From assembly GCA_963702035.1 (NCBI GenBank), contig OY969700.1, positions 806,001 through 870,000 on the forward strand: a DNA stretch of 64,000 nucleotides, written 5' to 3'. Source of the stretch: VRUE01 sp963702035. Lineage in GTDB: Bacteria > Actinomycetota > Thermoleophilia > Solirubrobacterales > 70-9. Under the pieces are notes generated by a model. It searched no databases. It was not told the origin of the DNA and saw only the letters and a list, made by a program, of their open reading frames with translations. Made by a program: the position numbers and the translations under genes. Positions 39,322-47,160 of the stretch are shown here, in pieces; within the stretch, counting starts at the first letter, position 1, and every line of letters begins with the position of its first letter.

Positions 39322-40122
39322 ATGAGCGAGTTGCAGGTGATCGGCGTCGCGGGAATGCCCGAGGTCACGGAGGGAATGGCCGTCGGCGAGCTGATCGCCG
39401 AGCGCGCAAGCCTCGCTGACGGCGACGTCATCGTCGTCTCGCAGAAGATCGTCTCCAAGGCGGAGGGCCGGATCCGACGACTCTCCTCGGCGATCCCGGG
39501 CGCCGAGGCGCGGCGGCTGGCCGCGGTGCTCGGCAAGGACCCGGCGCTGGTCGAGCTGATCCTCGCCGAGAGCCGCGAGGTGCTGCGGGCCGAGCGCGGC
39601 GTGCTCATAGTCGAGACGCACCACGGCTTCGTCTGCGCCAATGCCGGAATCGACACGTCCAACCTGCCGGAGCCGGACACGGTCTCCTTGCTGCCGGAGG
39701 ACCCGGACGCCTCGGCGCGCCGCATCAGGGCCGAGTTAGTGGGGGAGTCGGAGGTAGGGGTCGGCGGACGAACAGATGGAGTGTCCGCCGACCCCTACCC
39801 CCGGCTCCCTGCCATCGCGGTCGTGATTTCCGACAGCTTCGGCCGCGCCTGGCGCCTCGGCCAGTCGGAGGTGGCGATCGGCTGCGCGGGACTCACCCCG
39901 CTGGACGATTGGCGAGGTCGCACTGACTCCATCGGCCATGAGCTGGAAGCAACCCAGATCGCAATAGCCGACGAGGCAGCCGCGGCCGCCGACCTCATAC
40001 GGGACAAGGTGAGCCGCGTCCCGGCAGCAATAGTCCGCGGCCTCACCCGCTATGTCAGCTCAAACGACGGTCCCGGCGCAGCCGCTCTGCGCCGTCCTCG
40101 GAACGAAGACCTCTTCCGCTGA
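39322..40122 (+). CDS. cofE: F420-0:gamma-glutamyl ligase
   Basis: The 266-aa product has the CofE signatures: VIGVAGMPEVTEGM, VIVVSQKIVSKAEGR, AERGVLIVETHHGFVCANAGID, VVISDSFGRAWRLGQSEVAIGCAG and DKVSRVPAAIVRGL. It adds gamma-glutamates to F420-0. The FbiB C-terminal FMN domain is absent, so this is a stand-alone ligase. Residues about 140-163 (ELVGESEVGVGGRTDGVSAD) are encoded by a long inverted repeat and look like an in-frame insertion between the ARRIRAEL helix and the conserved IAVVISDSFGRAWR strand. The other cof genes are immediately upstream. Confidence 0.93.
   Translation: MSELQVIGVAGMPEVTEGMAVGELIAERASLADGDVIVVSQKIVSKAEGRIRRLSSAIPGAEARRLAAVLGKDPALVELILAESREVLRAERGVLIVETHHGFVCANAGIDTSNLPEPDTVSLLPEDPDASARRIRAELVGESEVGVGGRTDGVSADPYPRLPAIAVVISDSFGRAWRLGQSEVAIGCAGLTPLDDWRGRTDSIGHELEATQIAIADEAAAAADLIRDKVSRVPAAIVRGLTRYVSSNDGPGAAALRRPRNEDLFR
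39742..39810. repeat. Long inverted repeat C, in frame inside cofE
   Basis: Arms 39742-39768 and 39784-39810 pair over 27 bp with three mismatches, leaving a 15-base loop. It encodes residues 141-163 of CofE without breaking the frame. The inner part of the arms, GTAGGGGTCGGCGGA, pairs perfectly. Confidence 0.85.
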
Positions 40123-40126
40123 CGTC

Positions 40127-40238
40127 GGTCCATTCCGGTAGGGCCGGAACGTCTTGTACTTTTTCGCCGACGGCATCGAGCGCCAGTCCAACCCCACTCC
40201 ACCGAAAAAGTTAAGTGGAGGCCCTACCGGAATGGACC
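40127..40238. repeat. Long inverted repeat D between cofE and the alcohol dehydrogenase gene
   Basis: The arms, starting GGTCCATTCCGGTAGGGCC, are perfect 19-bp complements (40127-40145 and 40220-40238). An inner perfect 9-bp stem, ACTTTTTCG with CGAAAAAGT (40158-40166 and 40203-40211), gives a two-stem structure. It lies between convergent genes and the right arm encodes the last codons of the dehydrogenase. It may act as a bidirectional terminator. Confidence 0.9.
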
Positions 40239-41225
40239 GCCCGAAATACGCAACACAGCCGCACCTTTGAGGCTGCCGTCGCGAATCGAGTCGAGCGCCT
40301 CGTTGGCTGCCTCCAGCGGGTGGACCTCTACCTCGGTCCGCACCGGCACCCGCGGCGCCAGCGCCAAGAACTCCTCGCCGTCGCGGCGGGTCAGGTTGGC
40401 GACCGAGCCAAGCGTCCGCTCGCCCCAGAGCTGCTCGTAGGGGAAGGAGGGGATGTCGCTCATGTGGATGCCGGCGCTGATGATCCGCGCCCCCTTTGCG
40501 CTGATCCGCAGGGCCTCGGTCATCAGCGACCCGACCGGGGCGAAGACGATCGCCCCATCGAGCTGCTCCGGCGGCGACTCGCCCGAAGCACCGGCCCACT
40601 CGGCGCCGAGGCTACGGGCAAACGCCTGCCCCTCCCGATCTCCCTCGCGGGTGAAGACGAAGACGCGCCGCCCCTGGTGCACGGCGAGCTGGCAGAGGAT
40701 GTGGGCGGAGGCGCCGAAGCCGTAGAAACCGATCCGCTCCGCGTCGCCGAGGAGGCGCAGCGCCCGGTAGCCGATCAGCCCGGCGCAGAGCAGCGGCGCC
40801 GCTTGCTCGTCTGGATAGCTCGCGGGCAGCGGCAAGCAGAAGCGCTCGTCGGCGACCGCGAGCTCGGCGTAGCCGCCGTCGATGTCATAGCCGGTGAAGC
40901 GGGCGCGGTCGCAGAGGTTCTCGCGGCCGCCGGCGCAGTAGCGGCAGGTCCCGTCGGTCCAGCCCAGCCAGGGCACTCCGACCCGTTCTCCCAAGGCGAA
41001 GCGCTCGGCGCCCTCCCCGGCCCCAGCCACCGTGCCGACGATCTGGTGGCCCATTACCAGCGGCAGCTTCGGCTTGCTCAACTCGCCGTCGACGATGTGC
41101 AGATCGGTGCGGCAGACCCCGCAGGCCGCCACGGAGAGCAGAACCTGGCCGGCGCCCGGCTCCGGGTCGGGCAGCTCGGCGAGCCGCAGAGGCTCGCGCT
41201 GCCGCTCCAGGACCATCGCCCGCAT
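40224..41225 (-). CDS. Zinc-dependent alcohol dehydrogenase
   Basis: The 333-aa product is a medium-chain dehydrogenase. It has the catalytic zinc site CGVCRTDLH and GHQIVG, a reduced structural-zinc group (CRYCAGGRENLC) and the nucleotide-binding IGFYGFGASAH, in place of the usual GxGxxG. It is related to AdhA-type NAD(P)-dependent dehydrogenases. The ATG at 41225 is chosen because the upstream extension is shadow of a neighbour. The last codons (GGPFR) lie in an arm of inverted repeat D. Confidence 0.88.
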   Translation of the reverse strand: MRAMVLERQREPLRLAELPDPEPGAGQVLLSVAACGVCRTDLHIVDGELSKPKLPLVMGHQIVGTVAGAGEGAERFALGERVGVPWLGWTDGTCRYCAGGRENLCDRARFTGYDIDGGYAELAVADERFCLPLPASYPDEQAAPLLCAGLIGYRALRLLGDAERIGFYGFGASAHILCQLAVHQGRRVFVFTREGDREGQAFARSLGAEWAGASGESPPEQLDGAIVFAPVGSLMTEALRISAKGARIISAGIHMSDIPSFPYEQLWGERTLGSVANLTRRDGEEFLALAPRVPVRTEVEVHPLEAANEALDSIRDGSLKGAAVLRISGGPFR

Positions 41226-41229
41226 CGAC

Positions 41230-42078
41230 TCAGGGTACGACGGGCTCCGACACTTCGCCGAACGCCACCGCTTCGACGTGGATCTCGGTCCCGGCTTCGA
41301 TCGGTTCGCCAAGCAGAGGCCCGAGGTCGATCCGCGCACAGCTCTCACCCGTTTCGGCCGGGACGGTGTCTTCTCCTATTTCGACCGGCTGACCGTCGTA
41401 GAGAACGACGTGGAAGCCCGCCCCTTCGCCCGGGCTGCCGAAATAGACGGTCAGATCGTGGGAAACGACGGGCAACGGGGCTTCGCCCCCTTCCGCACCT
41501 TCCACTGGCGAGAGCGGCAGCGTGTAGTCGTCGCCTTCGCAAACGTCGAGGATCCCGGCGCTCCCGCCTCCTTCGGCACCGCCGCCCGCACCGACCGGTC
41601 CGGGCGTGCCGCCACCCGCGCCACGGGTGGGCGGCGCGGCGACCGGCCCGACCGACGGAGGCGCCGCGGCGACCGGAACGGCCACCGGCACCGGAACAGG
41701 CTGCGGCGTTGGCACCGGTTCGGGCTGGGACGGCGACGGCGATCCCCGCGAAGGGCCACCGGGCCGGGGGCTCGCCACGACGCGAGCGGCGGCGACGCCC
41801 AGCCGCGGCCGCGGCTCGCCCTTGTCGACAGCGACACCGGCGGCGATAAATCTCGGCGTCGCGCCGGTGGCGGGCTGAGCGGGCGCGACGGCAAGCTGCC
41901 GGTCCCGCGAAACGACCACCGAATCGCCCAGCCCGACCCCCAAGCCGGGGGCGACGCTCAGTTGCGGGGCCACCGTGTCGGTCGCCCAGGGCTGAAGGAT
42001 TGCCAGCGCTCCGACTCCGAGCGCGACAAGCAGGGCGATCGCGGAGACGACCGCCAACCCCGGGAACCCATTCCCCAC
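41230..42078 (-). CDS. Hypothetical membrane-anchored Pro-rich protein
   Basis: The 282-aa product begins with one TM anchor (LAVVSAIALLVALGVGALAIL), then a region ending RLGVAAARVVASPRPGG, a Pro/Val spacer (PEPVPTPQPVPVPVAVPVAA) and a C-terminal domain of about 110 aa (GILDVCEGDDYTLPL...VSHDLTVYFGSPG...). The C-terminal domain may be exposed outside the cell. A gap of 4 bases separates it from the dehydrogenase gene downstream. Function unknown. Confidence 0.75.
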   Translation of the reverse strand: MGNGFPGLAVVSAIALLVALGVGALAILQPWATDTVAPQLSVAPGLGVGLGDSVVVSRDRQLAVAPAQPATGATPRFIAAGVAVDKGEPRPRLGVAAARVVASPRPGGPSRGSPSPSQPEPVPTPQPVPVPVAVPVAAAPPSVGPVAAPPTRGAGGGTPGPVGAGGGAEGGGSAGILDVCEGDDYTLPLSPVEGAEGGEAPLPVVSHDLTVYFGSPGEGAGFHVVLYDGQPVEIGEDTVPAETGESCARIDLGPLLGEPIEAGTEIHVEAVAFGEVSEPVVP

Positions 42079-42143
42079 CGCTGCAGAACGCGAAGCGATC
42101 CGAGCACGATACCGCTAGAACAGATGTCCAGCCAGCCCTGTCT

Positions 42144-44435
42144 CTAATAGGTCTCGACGACCTCGTACAGCGTCGTGCGCTGGGCGGGGACGCGGCCGGC
42201 CGCGCGCGCCGCCTCGATCAGCTGCTCGGGCTCCAGGCGGACGCCGTGCTGGGAGCCGGCCATGCGGGAGATGTTCTCCTCCATCAGCGTGCCGCCGAGG
42301 TCGTTGACCCCCCAGCGCAGCGCCTCGGTCGCGGCCTCGAGGCCCATCTTCACCCAGCTCGCCTGCAGGTTGGGGATCGTCCGCCCCAGGGCGAGGCGAA
42401 AAGCGGCGGTGTGCTTGAGGTTCTCGCTCGCCGAGATCTCCTCGATGCCATGGGTACGGCCGAGCATCGTGTTGAAGGGGATGAAGCTGAGCGGCACGAA
42501 CTCGGTGATCCCGCCGGTGCGCTCCTGTAGCGCCCGCACCACCCGCATGTGGCGGGCAAGCTCGCGCGGCTCCTCGATGTGGCCGAACATCACGGTCGAG
42601 GTCGAGCGCAGCCCGGCGCGATGGGAGGCTTCGATGATCTCGACCCAGCGATCGGCGGGCAGCTTGTTGGGGGAGATGCGCTGGCGGACGCCGTCGTCGA
42701 GCACCTCGGCGGCGGTGCCGGGCGTCGAGCCGAGCCCGCACTCGAGCAGGTACTCGAAGACCTCATCGGGCCGCTTGCCCGAGCGCTCGCACATGTAGTG
42801 GACCTCCATCGGCGAGTAGGCGTGCAGGTGAAGCCGCGGCGCCACGTCCTTTGCCAGCCGCAGCCACTTGCCGTACTCCTCCAGGGTCAGGTCCGGGTGG
42901 ATTCCACCCTGCATGCAGAGCTCGGTGGCGCCGAAGTCGACCGCTTCGGAGATCCGCGCGGCAAAGTCCTCCTCGGAGACCTCATAGGCATCGGGCGACC
43001 GCTTGCCCTGCCCGAACCCGCAGAAGGCACAGCCGACGACGCAGATGTTGGTGAAGTTGATGTTGCGGTTGACGACGAAGGTGGCCGTCTCCCCGGCAAG
43101 CTCCTCCCGAAGCTCATCGGCAGCGCTTCGCATCTCCTCGATCACCTCGGGCCGGGTCTCGGCGAACAGCGCCGTCAGCTCATCCTCCGTCAGCTCCGCC
43201 CCATCGCGCCCCTTCTCGATCGCCTGTGGCGCAAGGTGCCCGTCGATCGTCTCCTCACTCCGCCGCCCCGAGCCCTTGCGAGGAATGAAGCTCCAGTACT
43301 TCAGCTTGATCACGTCAAGAACCCCCTGCTCCATCCACTCGGAATCCATGTACTGCGGGTAGACGCACAGCCGCTCCGTCAACGCATAGCCCTTCGGAGC
43401 CAAGCTTTTGCGCACCTCATGGGGACTGGGAAACGCGTGCTCAGGCGAGATGTGATCTCCGTTCGCGGACAGCCCCCCGAGGTCGGTCGCTCCTGCCTCA
43501 ACAAGCTCAGCCCAGGCGTCAGACAGATTCGGCGGCACCTGAACCCCAACGTCGGGCATCAGCCGTTTGCACTCAAGGATCAGGCGCTTGATATCCCCAA
43601 CGCCAACGGGGCTAGCCCACTCTGGCAGGGAGGACGGGGGTGCCCCTCCGGGCAGCGGCGTCCTCTTTTCCGCCCCACTAGCGCCCGCGGACGATGACCC
43701 AGCGCCACCGGCGGAAAACCCAGCAAGCGGAGGGGCACCCCCGTCCTCCCCCCACCGCAAGCGCGAAGCCGAATCGGCAATCTCGGCGACCTCTTGCCCG
43801 TAATAGCGCGGGTGTGGAACGAAGTTCTGCAGGATGATCTCCTGAAGGTGGCCGTACTCAGCGTGAAGTGCGGCCAGAGCTTCAAGCGATTCGATCCGCT
43901 CGTCCTGGGTCTCGCCAATGCCTACGAGGATGCCGCTCGTGAAGGGGATCTTGAGTTCGCCAGCAGCTTGGATGGTCGCCAAACGCTTCGCTGGATGCTT
44001 GGTCGGGGAGCCGGCGTGGACGGTGTCCATCAGGCGCTCGGAGGTCGACTCGAGCATCAAGCCCTGAGAGGCGGTCACCTCGCGAAGACGGCTCAGATCA
44101 TCAGAGCTGAGCACGCCGATGTTGGTGTGCGGCAGGATGCCGCGCTCCAGAGCCCGCTCGCATGCCCAGACGACATAGGACGTGAAGTCGTCGTGGCCCC
44201 ACTCGGCAAGCTTGGCGGCGACCTCAGGGTTGACCTCGGGACGCTCCCCGGTCAGGACTAGGAGCTCCTTGGCATTGCGGCGTTCTGCTTGATCGAGGCG
44301 AGCTTCGACCTCCTCGGGCGAGTAGATGTGAGCTTTGCGAGTCGCGAAGGCGCAGTACTTGCAGTAGCACTGGCAGGTGCGGGAGAGGGAGAGCGTGTAG
44401 TTCCTCGAGAAGGTGACCCGGCGCACGAAGCCCAA
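42144..44435 (-). CDS. fbiC: FO synthase (CofG-CofH fusion)
   Basis: The 763-aa product joins two radical SAM enzymes. The N half (CofG) has C21-x3-C25-x2-C28 in CQCYCKYC; the C half (CofH) has a second cluster motif CVVGCAFC near residue 460 and a MQGGIHPDL block. They make the deazaflavin Fo from a diaminouracil and tyrosine. The size is slightly short of typical 850-aa FbiC proteins. Residues about 229-269 (APPLAGFSAGGAGSSSAGAS region) are encoded by a long inverted repeat and look like an in-frame insertion in a loop of the CofG domain. It lies 4 kb from the cof cluster on the other strand. Confidence 0.93.
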   Translation of the reverse strand: MGFVRRVTFSRNYTLSLSRTCQCYCKYCAFATRKAHIYSPEEVEARLDQAERRNAKELLVLTGERPEVNPEVAAKLAEWGHDDFTSYVVWACERALERGILPHTNIGVLSSDDLSRLREVTASQGLMLESTSERLMDTVHAGSPTKHPAKRLATIQAAGELKIPFTSGILVGIGETQDERIESLEALAALHAEYGHLQEIILQNFVPHPRYYGQEVAEIADSASRLRWGEDGGAPPLAGFSAGGAGSSSAGASGAEKRTPLPGGAPPSSLPEWASPVGVGDIKRLILECKRLMPDVGVQVPPNLSDAWAELVEAGATDLGGLSANGDHISPEHAFPSPHEVRKSLAPKGYALTERLCVYPQYMDSEWMEQGVLDVIKLKYWSFIPRKGSGRRSEETIDGHLAPQAIEKGRDGAELTEDELTALFAETRPEVIEEMRSAADELREELAGETATFVVNRNINFTNICVVGCAFCGFGQGKRSPDAYEVSEEDFAARISEAVDFGATELCMQGGIHPDLTLEEYGKWLRLAKDVAPRLHLHAYSPMEVHYMCERSGKRPDEVFEYLLECGLGSTPGTAAEVLDDGVRQRISPNKLPADRWVEIIEASHRAGLRSTSTVMFGHIEEPRELARHMRVVRALQERTGGITEFVPLSFIPFNTMLGRTHGIEEISASENLKHTAAFRLALGRTIPNLQASWVKMGLEAATEALRWGVNDLGGTLMEENISRMAGSQHGVRLEPEQLIEAARAAGRVPAQRTTLYEVVETY
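43628..43750. repeat. Long inverted repeat E, in frame inside fbiC
   Basis: Arms 43628-43650 and 43728-43750 are perfect 23-bp complements. An inner stem TTTTCCGCC/GGCGGAAAA (43666-43674 and 43710-43718) repeats the two-stem design of repeats D and F. It adds about 41 codons without breaking the fbiC frame; the encoded residues are low-complexity Gly/Ser/Ala/Pro. Confidence 0.92.
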
Positions 44436-44502
44436 GCTACTGGAAGCATGCCGCCGCCGGACCAGTCGGCCCGGCGGCTATGCGACTAGAGGAGGTCGGC
44501 GC

Positions 44503-45267
44503 TCAGGCGGGGGAGCCGGCGCTGGGCTTCGGCGCGGCCGGCGCCTTGACGCGCTCGGGCGGTTCGGTCGGCGCGGGACCGCCGGGCTCGAGCACGAACT
44601 TGTAGACGAGCGCGGCGAGCAGCGAGCCGACGATCGGGCCGACCAGGTAGGGCCAGACGCCGCCCCACTCGTTGCCGACCAGGGCGGGGCCGAACCAGCG
44701 GGCCGGGTTGAAGGAGCCGCCGGTCAGCGGACCGCCGACCATGACGATGAAACCGAGCGTGGTGCCGATCGCCAGCGGCGCCCAGTCCTTGACGCTCTTT
44801 TTCGAGTAGACGGCGGCGAGGATGACGAGGACGAGGCAGAAGGTCCCGACCGCCTCGACGATCGAGCCGGCGAAGTTGCCGGCGAGCAGAGGGCTGACCG
44901 TGGCCGCGCCGTAGTGCGTGGCCCTGCCCTCGTCGAGCAGCAGGCCCTTGGCGAGCAGCGCCCCGAGCACGCCGCCAGAGAGCTGGGCGAGCATGTAGAT
45001 CACCGCATCGACCGGGGCGATCCGTTTGATCGCCGTCGCGGCCAGCGTCACGGCGGGGTTGAAATGGCCGCCGCTGACGACGCCGAACATCACGATCAAC
45101 CCGAACAGCAGGAAGGCGTGGACGAGGCCGATGACCGCGAAGTCCGTTCCGAACTGGGGCTGTTGGCCGGTGGCCAGGAACAGAATGACCACGCTGCAGA
45201 TGAAGAACACCAACAGGAAAGTGCCGATCAGCTCGGCGAGATATGCCGAAAGTCCTCGTTGCTGCAC
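44503..45267 (-). CDS. Aquaporin/MIP-family channel
   Basis: The 254-aa product has six TM helices and both half-helix NPA motifs: GGHFNPAVT (about residue 69) and GGSFNPARW (about residue 187). The selectivity-filter Arg (PARW) follows the second NPA. It should conduct water, and possibly glycerol or other small solutes. The C-terminal tail is Pro/Ala-rich. It is a lone gene, divergent to the binding protein gene with a 91-base gap. Confidence 0.92.
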   Translation of the reverse strand: MQQRGLSAYLAELIGTFLLVFFICSVVILFLATGQQPQFGTDFAVIGLVHAFLLFGLIVMFGVVSGGHFNPAVTLAATAIKRIAPVDAVIYMLAQLSGGVLGALLAKGLLLDEGRATHYGAATVSPLLAGNFAGSIVEAVGTFCLVLVILAAVYSKKSVKDWAPLAIGTTLGFIVMVGGPLTGGSFNPARWFGPALVGNEWGGVWPYLVGPIVGSLLAALVYKFVLEPGGPAPTEPPERVKAPAAPKPSAGSPA

Positions 45268-45358
45268 TGGTTATGCCTCCTCTAGTCCCGTATCCCTGAC
45301 ACTCGATTTCGGGGCGGGAGTCTAGCCGGAATGAGGATCGAATAGTTTTCCCTGTCGA

Positions 45359-46318
45359 ATGAGACGTGCTGTCGCGCTGCTGGCGGCCGTCCTGCTGCTC
45401 GTCGGCGCGGCCGGTTGCGGTGGGAACGGTGCGGAACCGGGCGCGCCGAAAGGCGTGACGCTCGTGCTCGATTTCGTGCCCAACGCGGTCCATTCGGGCA
45501 TCTACGCGGGGCGGCGCCAGGGCTACTACCGTGAGGCCGGGATCGACCTGACGATCCGCCGGCCGGGCGAATCGACCGATGCGCCGAAGCTGCTCGAGGC
45601 GGGGCGTGCCGACTTCGCGATCCTAGACATCCACGACCTCGGGATCGCCCGCGAGCGCGGCCTCGACGTGGTCGGGACGATGCCGATCGTGCAGCGCCCG
45701 CTCGCCGCGGTGATCGCCCGCGGCAACGGGCCGGTGCACCGTCCCCGCGAGCTCGAAGGACAAACGGTCGGCGTCACCGGCCTCCCCTCCGACGAAGCCG
45801 TGGTCGACTCCGAGGTATCCGCCGACGGCGGCGATCCGGCCCGCGTCGACCGGGTGACGATCGGCTTCAACGCCGTCGCCTCGCTGGCCGCCGGCAAGGT
45901 GGACGCGGCGACGGGGTTCTGGAACGCCGAGGGCATGGCGCTGCGCCGTCAGGGCGTCCCGGTGCGGATCTTCAAGGTGAACGAATACGGCGCGCCGTCC
46001 TACCCGGAGCTGATCCTGACCGCGTCCCGGCAGACGATCGAGAGCTATCCCGAGCTGGTCGAATCGATCGTCGCCGCGACCACGCGCGGCTACGAATTCG
46101 CCTCAGATCACCCCGGCAAGGCGCTCGACGACCTGCTCGCCGAAGTGCCCAGCCTCGACCGGGGCGACCAGGCGGCCCAGCTGCAGGCGCTGCTGCCCGA
46201 CCTTCGCCCGGCTCCATTCGATCCCGGCGTGTTGCACGAATGGGCGGCGTGGGATCTGGAGCATGGGTTGCTTGAACGGCCGCTCGACGTGAATGAAGCG
46301 TTCCGGCTGAATCCGTAA
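45359..46318 (+). CDS. NMT1/THI5-like ABC substrate-binding lipoprotein
   Basis: The 319-aa product has a lipobox (LVGAAGC, Cys about 21). The mature part, VTLVLDFVPNAVHSGIYAGRRQGYYREAGIDLTIRRPGES, has the NMT1/ThiY/SsuA-type binding fold. NMT1-like proteins bind pyrimidine precursors of thiamine or sulfonates. No permease or ATPase gene is adjacent in the window, so the substrate and partner are unknown. Confidence 0.88.
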   Translation: MRRAVALLAAVLLLVGAAGCGGNGAEPGAPKGVTLVLDFVPNAVHSGIYAGRRQGYYREAGIDLTIRRPGESTDAPKLLEAGRADFAILDIHDLGIARERGLDVVGTMPIVQRPLAAVIARGNGPVHRPRELEGQTVGVTGLPSDEAVVDSEVSADGGDPARVDRVTIGFNAVASLAAGKVDAATGFWNAEGMALRRQGVPVRIFKVNEYGAPSYPELILTASRQTIESYPELVESIVAATTRGYEFASDHPGKALDDLLAEVPSLDRGDQAAQLQALLPDLRPAPFDPGVLHEWAAWDLEHGLLERPLDVNEAFRLNP

Positions 46319-46326
46319 AGGGGGTG

Positions 46327-46440
46327 GGGAGTCGGGGTGCCGGTCCGCGTGCTGCCTTTTTCGCCTTTAAGCGTGCAGCACTCGCTGAGCAGTCTGTGCG
46401 AAAAAGAGACCGCCGCACCCGGACCGGCACCCCGACTCCC
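46327..46440. repeat. Long inverted repeat F between convergent genes
   Basis: Arms 46327-46347 and 46420-46440 are perfect 21-bp complements. An inner stem, CTTTTTCGC/GCGAAAAAG (46356-46364 and 46398-46406), is also perfect. It begins 8 bases after the NMT1-like gene stop and ends 13 bases before the convergent hypothetical gene's stop, a place where a bidirectional terminator would be useful. Confidence 0.92.
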
Positions 46441-46453
46441 TTTCCAGGGACGG

Positions 46454-46780
46454 TTAGGACGGCGAGAGCAGCTGATCTACGAGCTGCGGCAGTTCGCGAG
46501 CCATGCGGGAGCGAGGTACAGCTAGATCGATGCCTGCGGCCTCAGCGGCTTCTTTGGTCTCGACGTTGACGTGCGAGTAGTAGCCAAGGACCGGGATGCC
46601 CAGTCCGGCCAGAGCTTCCGGCTTCTCCGCGTCCAGGTCAGCTACGACGAGATCGGCGTCGTCGAGGGGAGCTGCCGTCACCGTTGGCGAGAGCGTTACG
46701 TCATGGCCGGCCGCAACGAGCATCGCTTCGACCTTGCTGCCGAGCAGAAGGTCTGCCGCGACAGCGACGACTCGGGCCAC
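46454..46780 (-). CDS. Receiver-like hypothetical protein, 108 aa
   Basis: From GTG 46780 the protein begins VARVVAVAADLLLGSKVEAMLVAAGHDVTLSP and contains ADLVVADLDAEKPEAL and GIPVLGYYSHVNVETKEAAEAAGID. The beta-alpha order resembles a CheY-like receiver without a clear phosphoacceptor context (DLD in place of the usual D-x-x-MP). It may be a pseudo-receiver. It starts one base inside the stop of the upstream gene, so they are co-translated. Confidence 0.7.
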   Translation of the reverse strand: MARVVAVAADLLLGSKVEAMLVAAGHDVTLSPTVTAAPLDDADLVVADLDAEKPEALAGLGIPVLGYYSHVNVETKEAAEAAGIDLAVPRSRMARELPQLVDQLLSPS

Positions 46781-47142
46781 TAGATCGAGCGGCGCTGGCG
46801 GAACTCCTCGCGCACGCTCTCCGGACGGCCCCACATCTGCACGACCTCGGACCGTCCCTCGCGCACCTCGCGCACCTGCATCTCACCGGCGACACCGTCC
46901 GCATCGAGCTTCTCCAACACGCCCATGACGCTCTCGGCGGCGGCGGCGTGCCCGAAGCTGTGAGCAACCAGCAGCCGCCAGTGCCAGTCGGCTTCCGAGT
47001 AAGGCTGAGCATTGACCTGGCTCAGCGCCACGGCGCTGTCGACGTACTGGCCCTCATCCTCGATCCGCAAGTCAAGCTCCAGATCCGTCCAGTCGGACGG
47101 CATCGAGTCGAGGACCTGCTTGAAGTCACCAGCCAAGCTCAC
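46780..47142 (-). CDS. Hypothetical protein, 120 aa
   Basis: The product begins SLAGDFKQVLDSMPSDWTDLELDLRIEDEGQYVDSAVALSQVNAQPYSEADWHWRLLVAHSFGHAAAAESVMGVLEKLDADGV and ends EVREGRSEVVQMWGRPESVREEFRQRRSI. A single alpha/beta domain with many Asp/Glu and no signal peptide is likely. Proteins of this kind recur in Thermoleophilia-like genomes, but I know no function. The stop overlaps the receiver-like gene. Confidence 0.68.
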   Translation of the reverse strand: MSLAGDFKQVLDSMPSDWTDLELDLRIEDEGQYVDSAVALSQVNAQPYSEADWHWRLLVAHSFGHAAAAESVMGVLEKLDADGVAGEMQVREVREGRSEVVQMWGRPESVREEFRQRRSI

Positions 47143-47160
47143 GGGCGGAAGCGTATCTGC

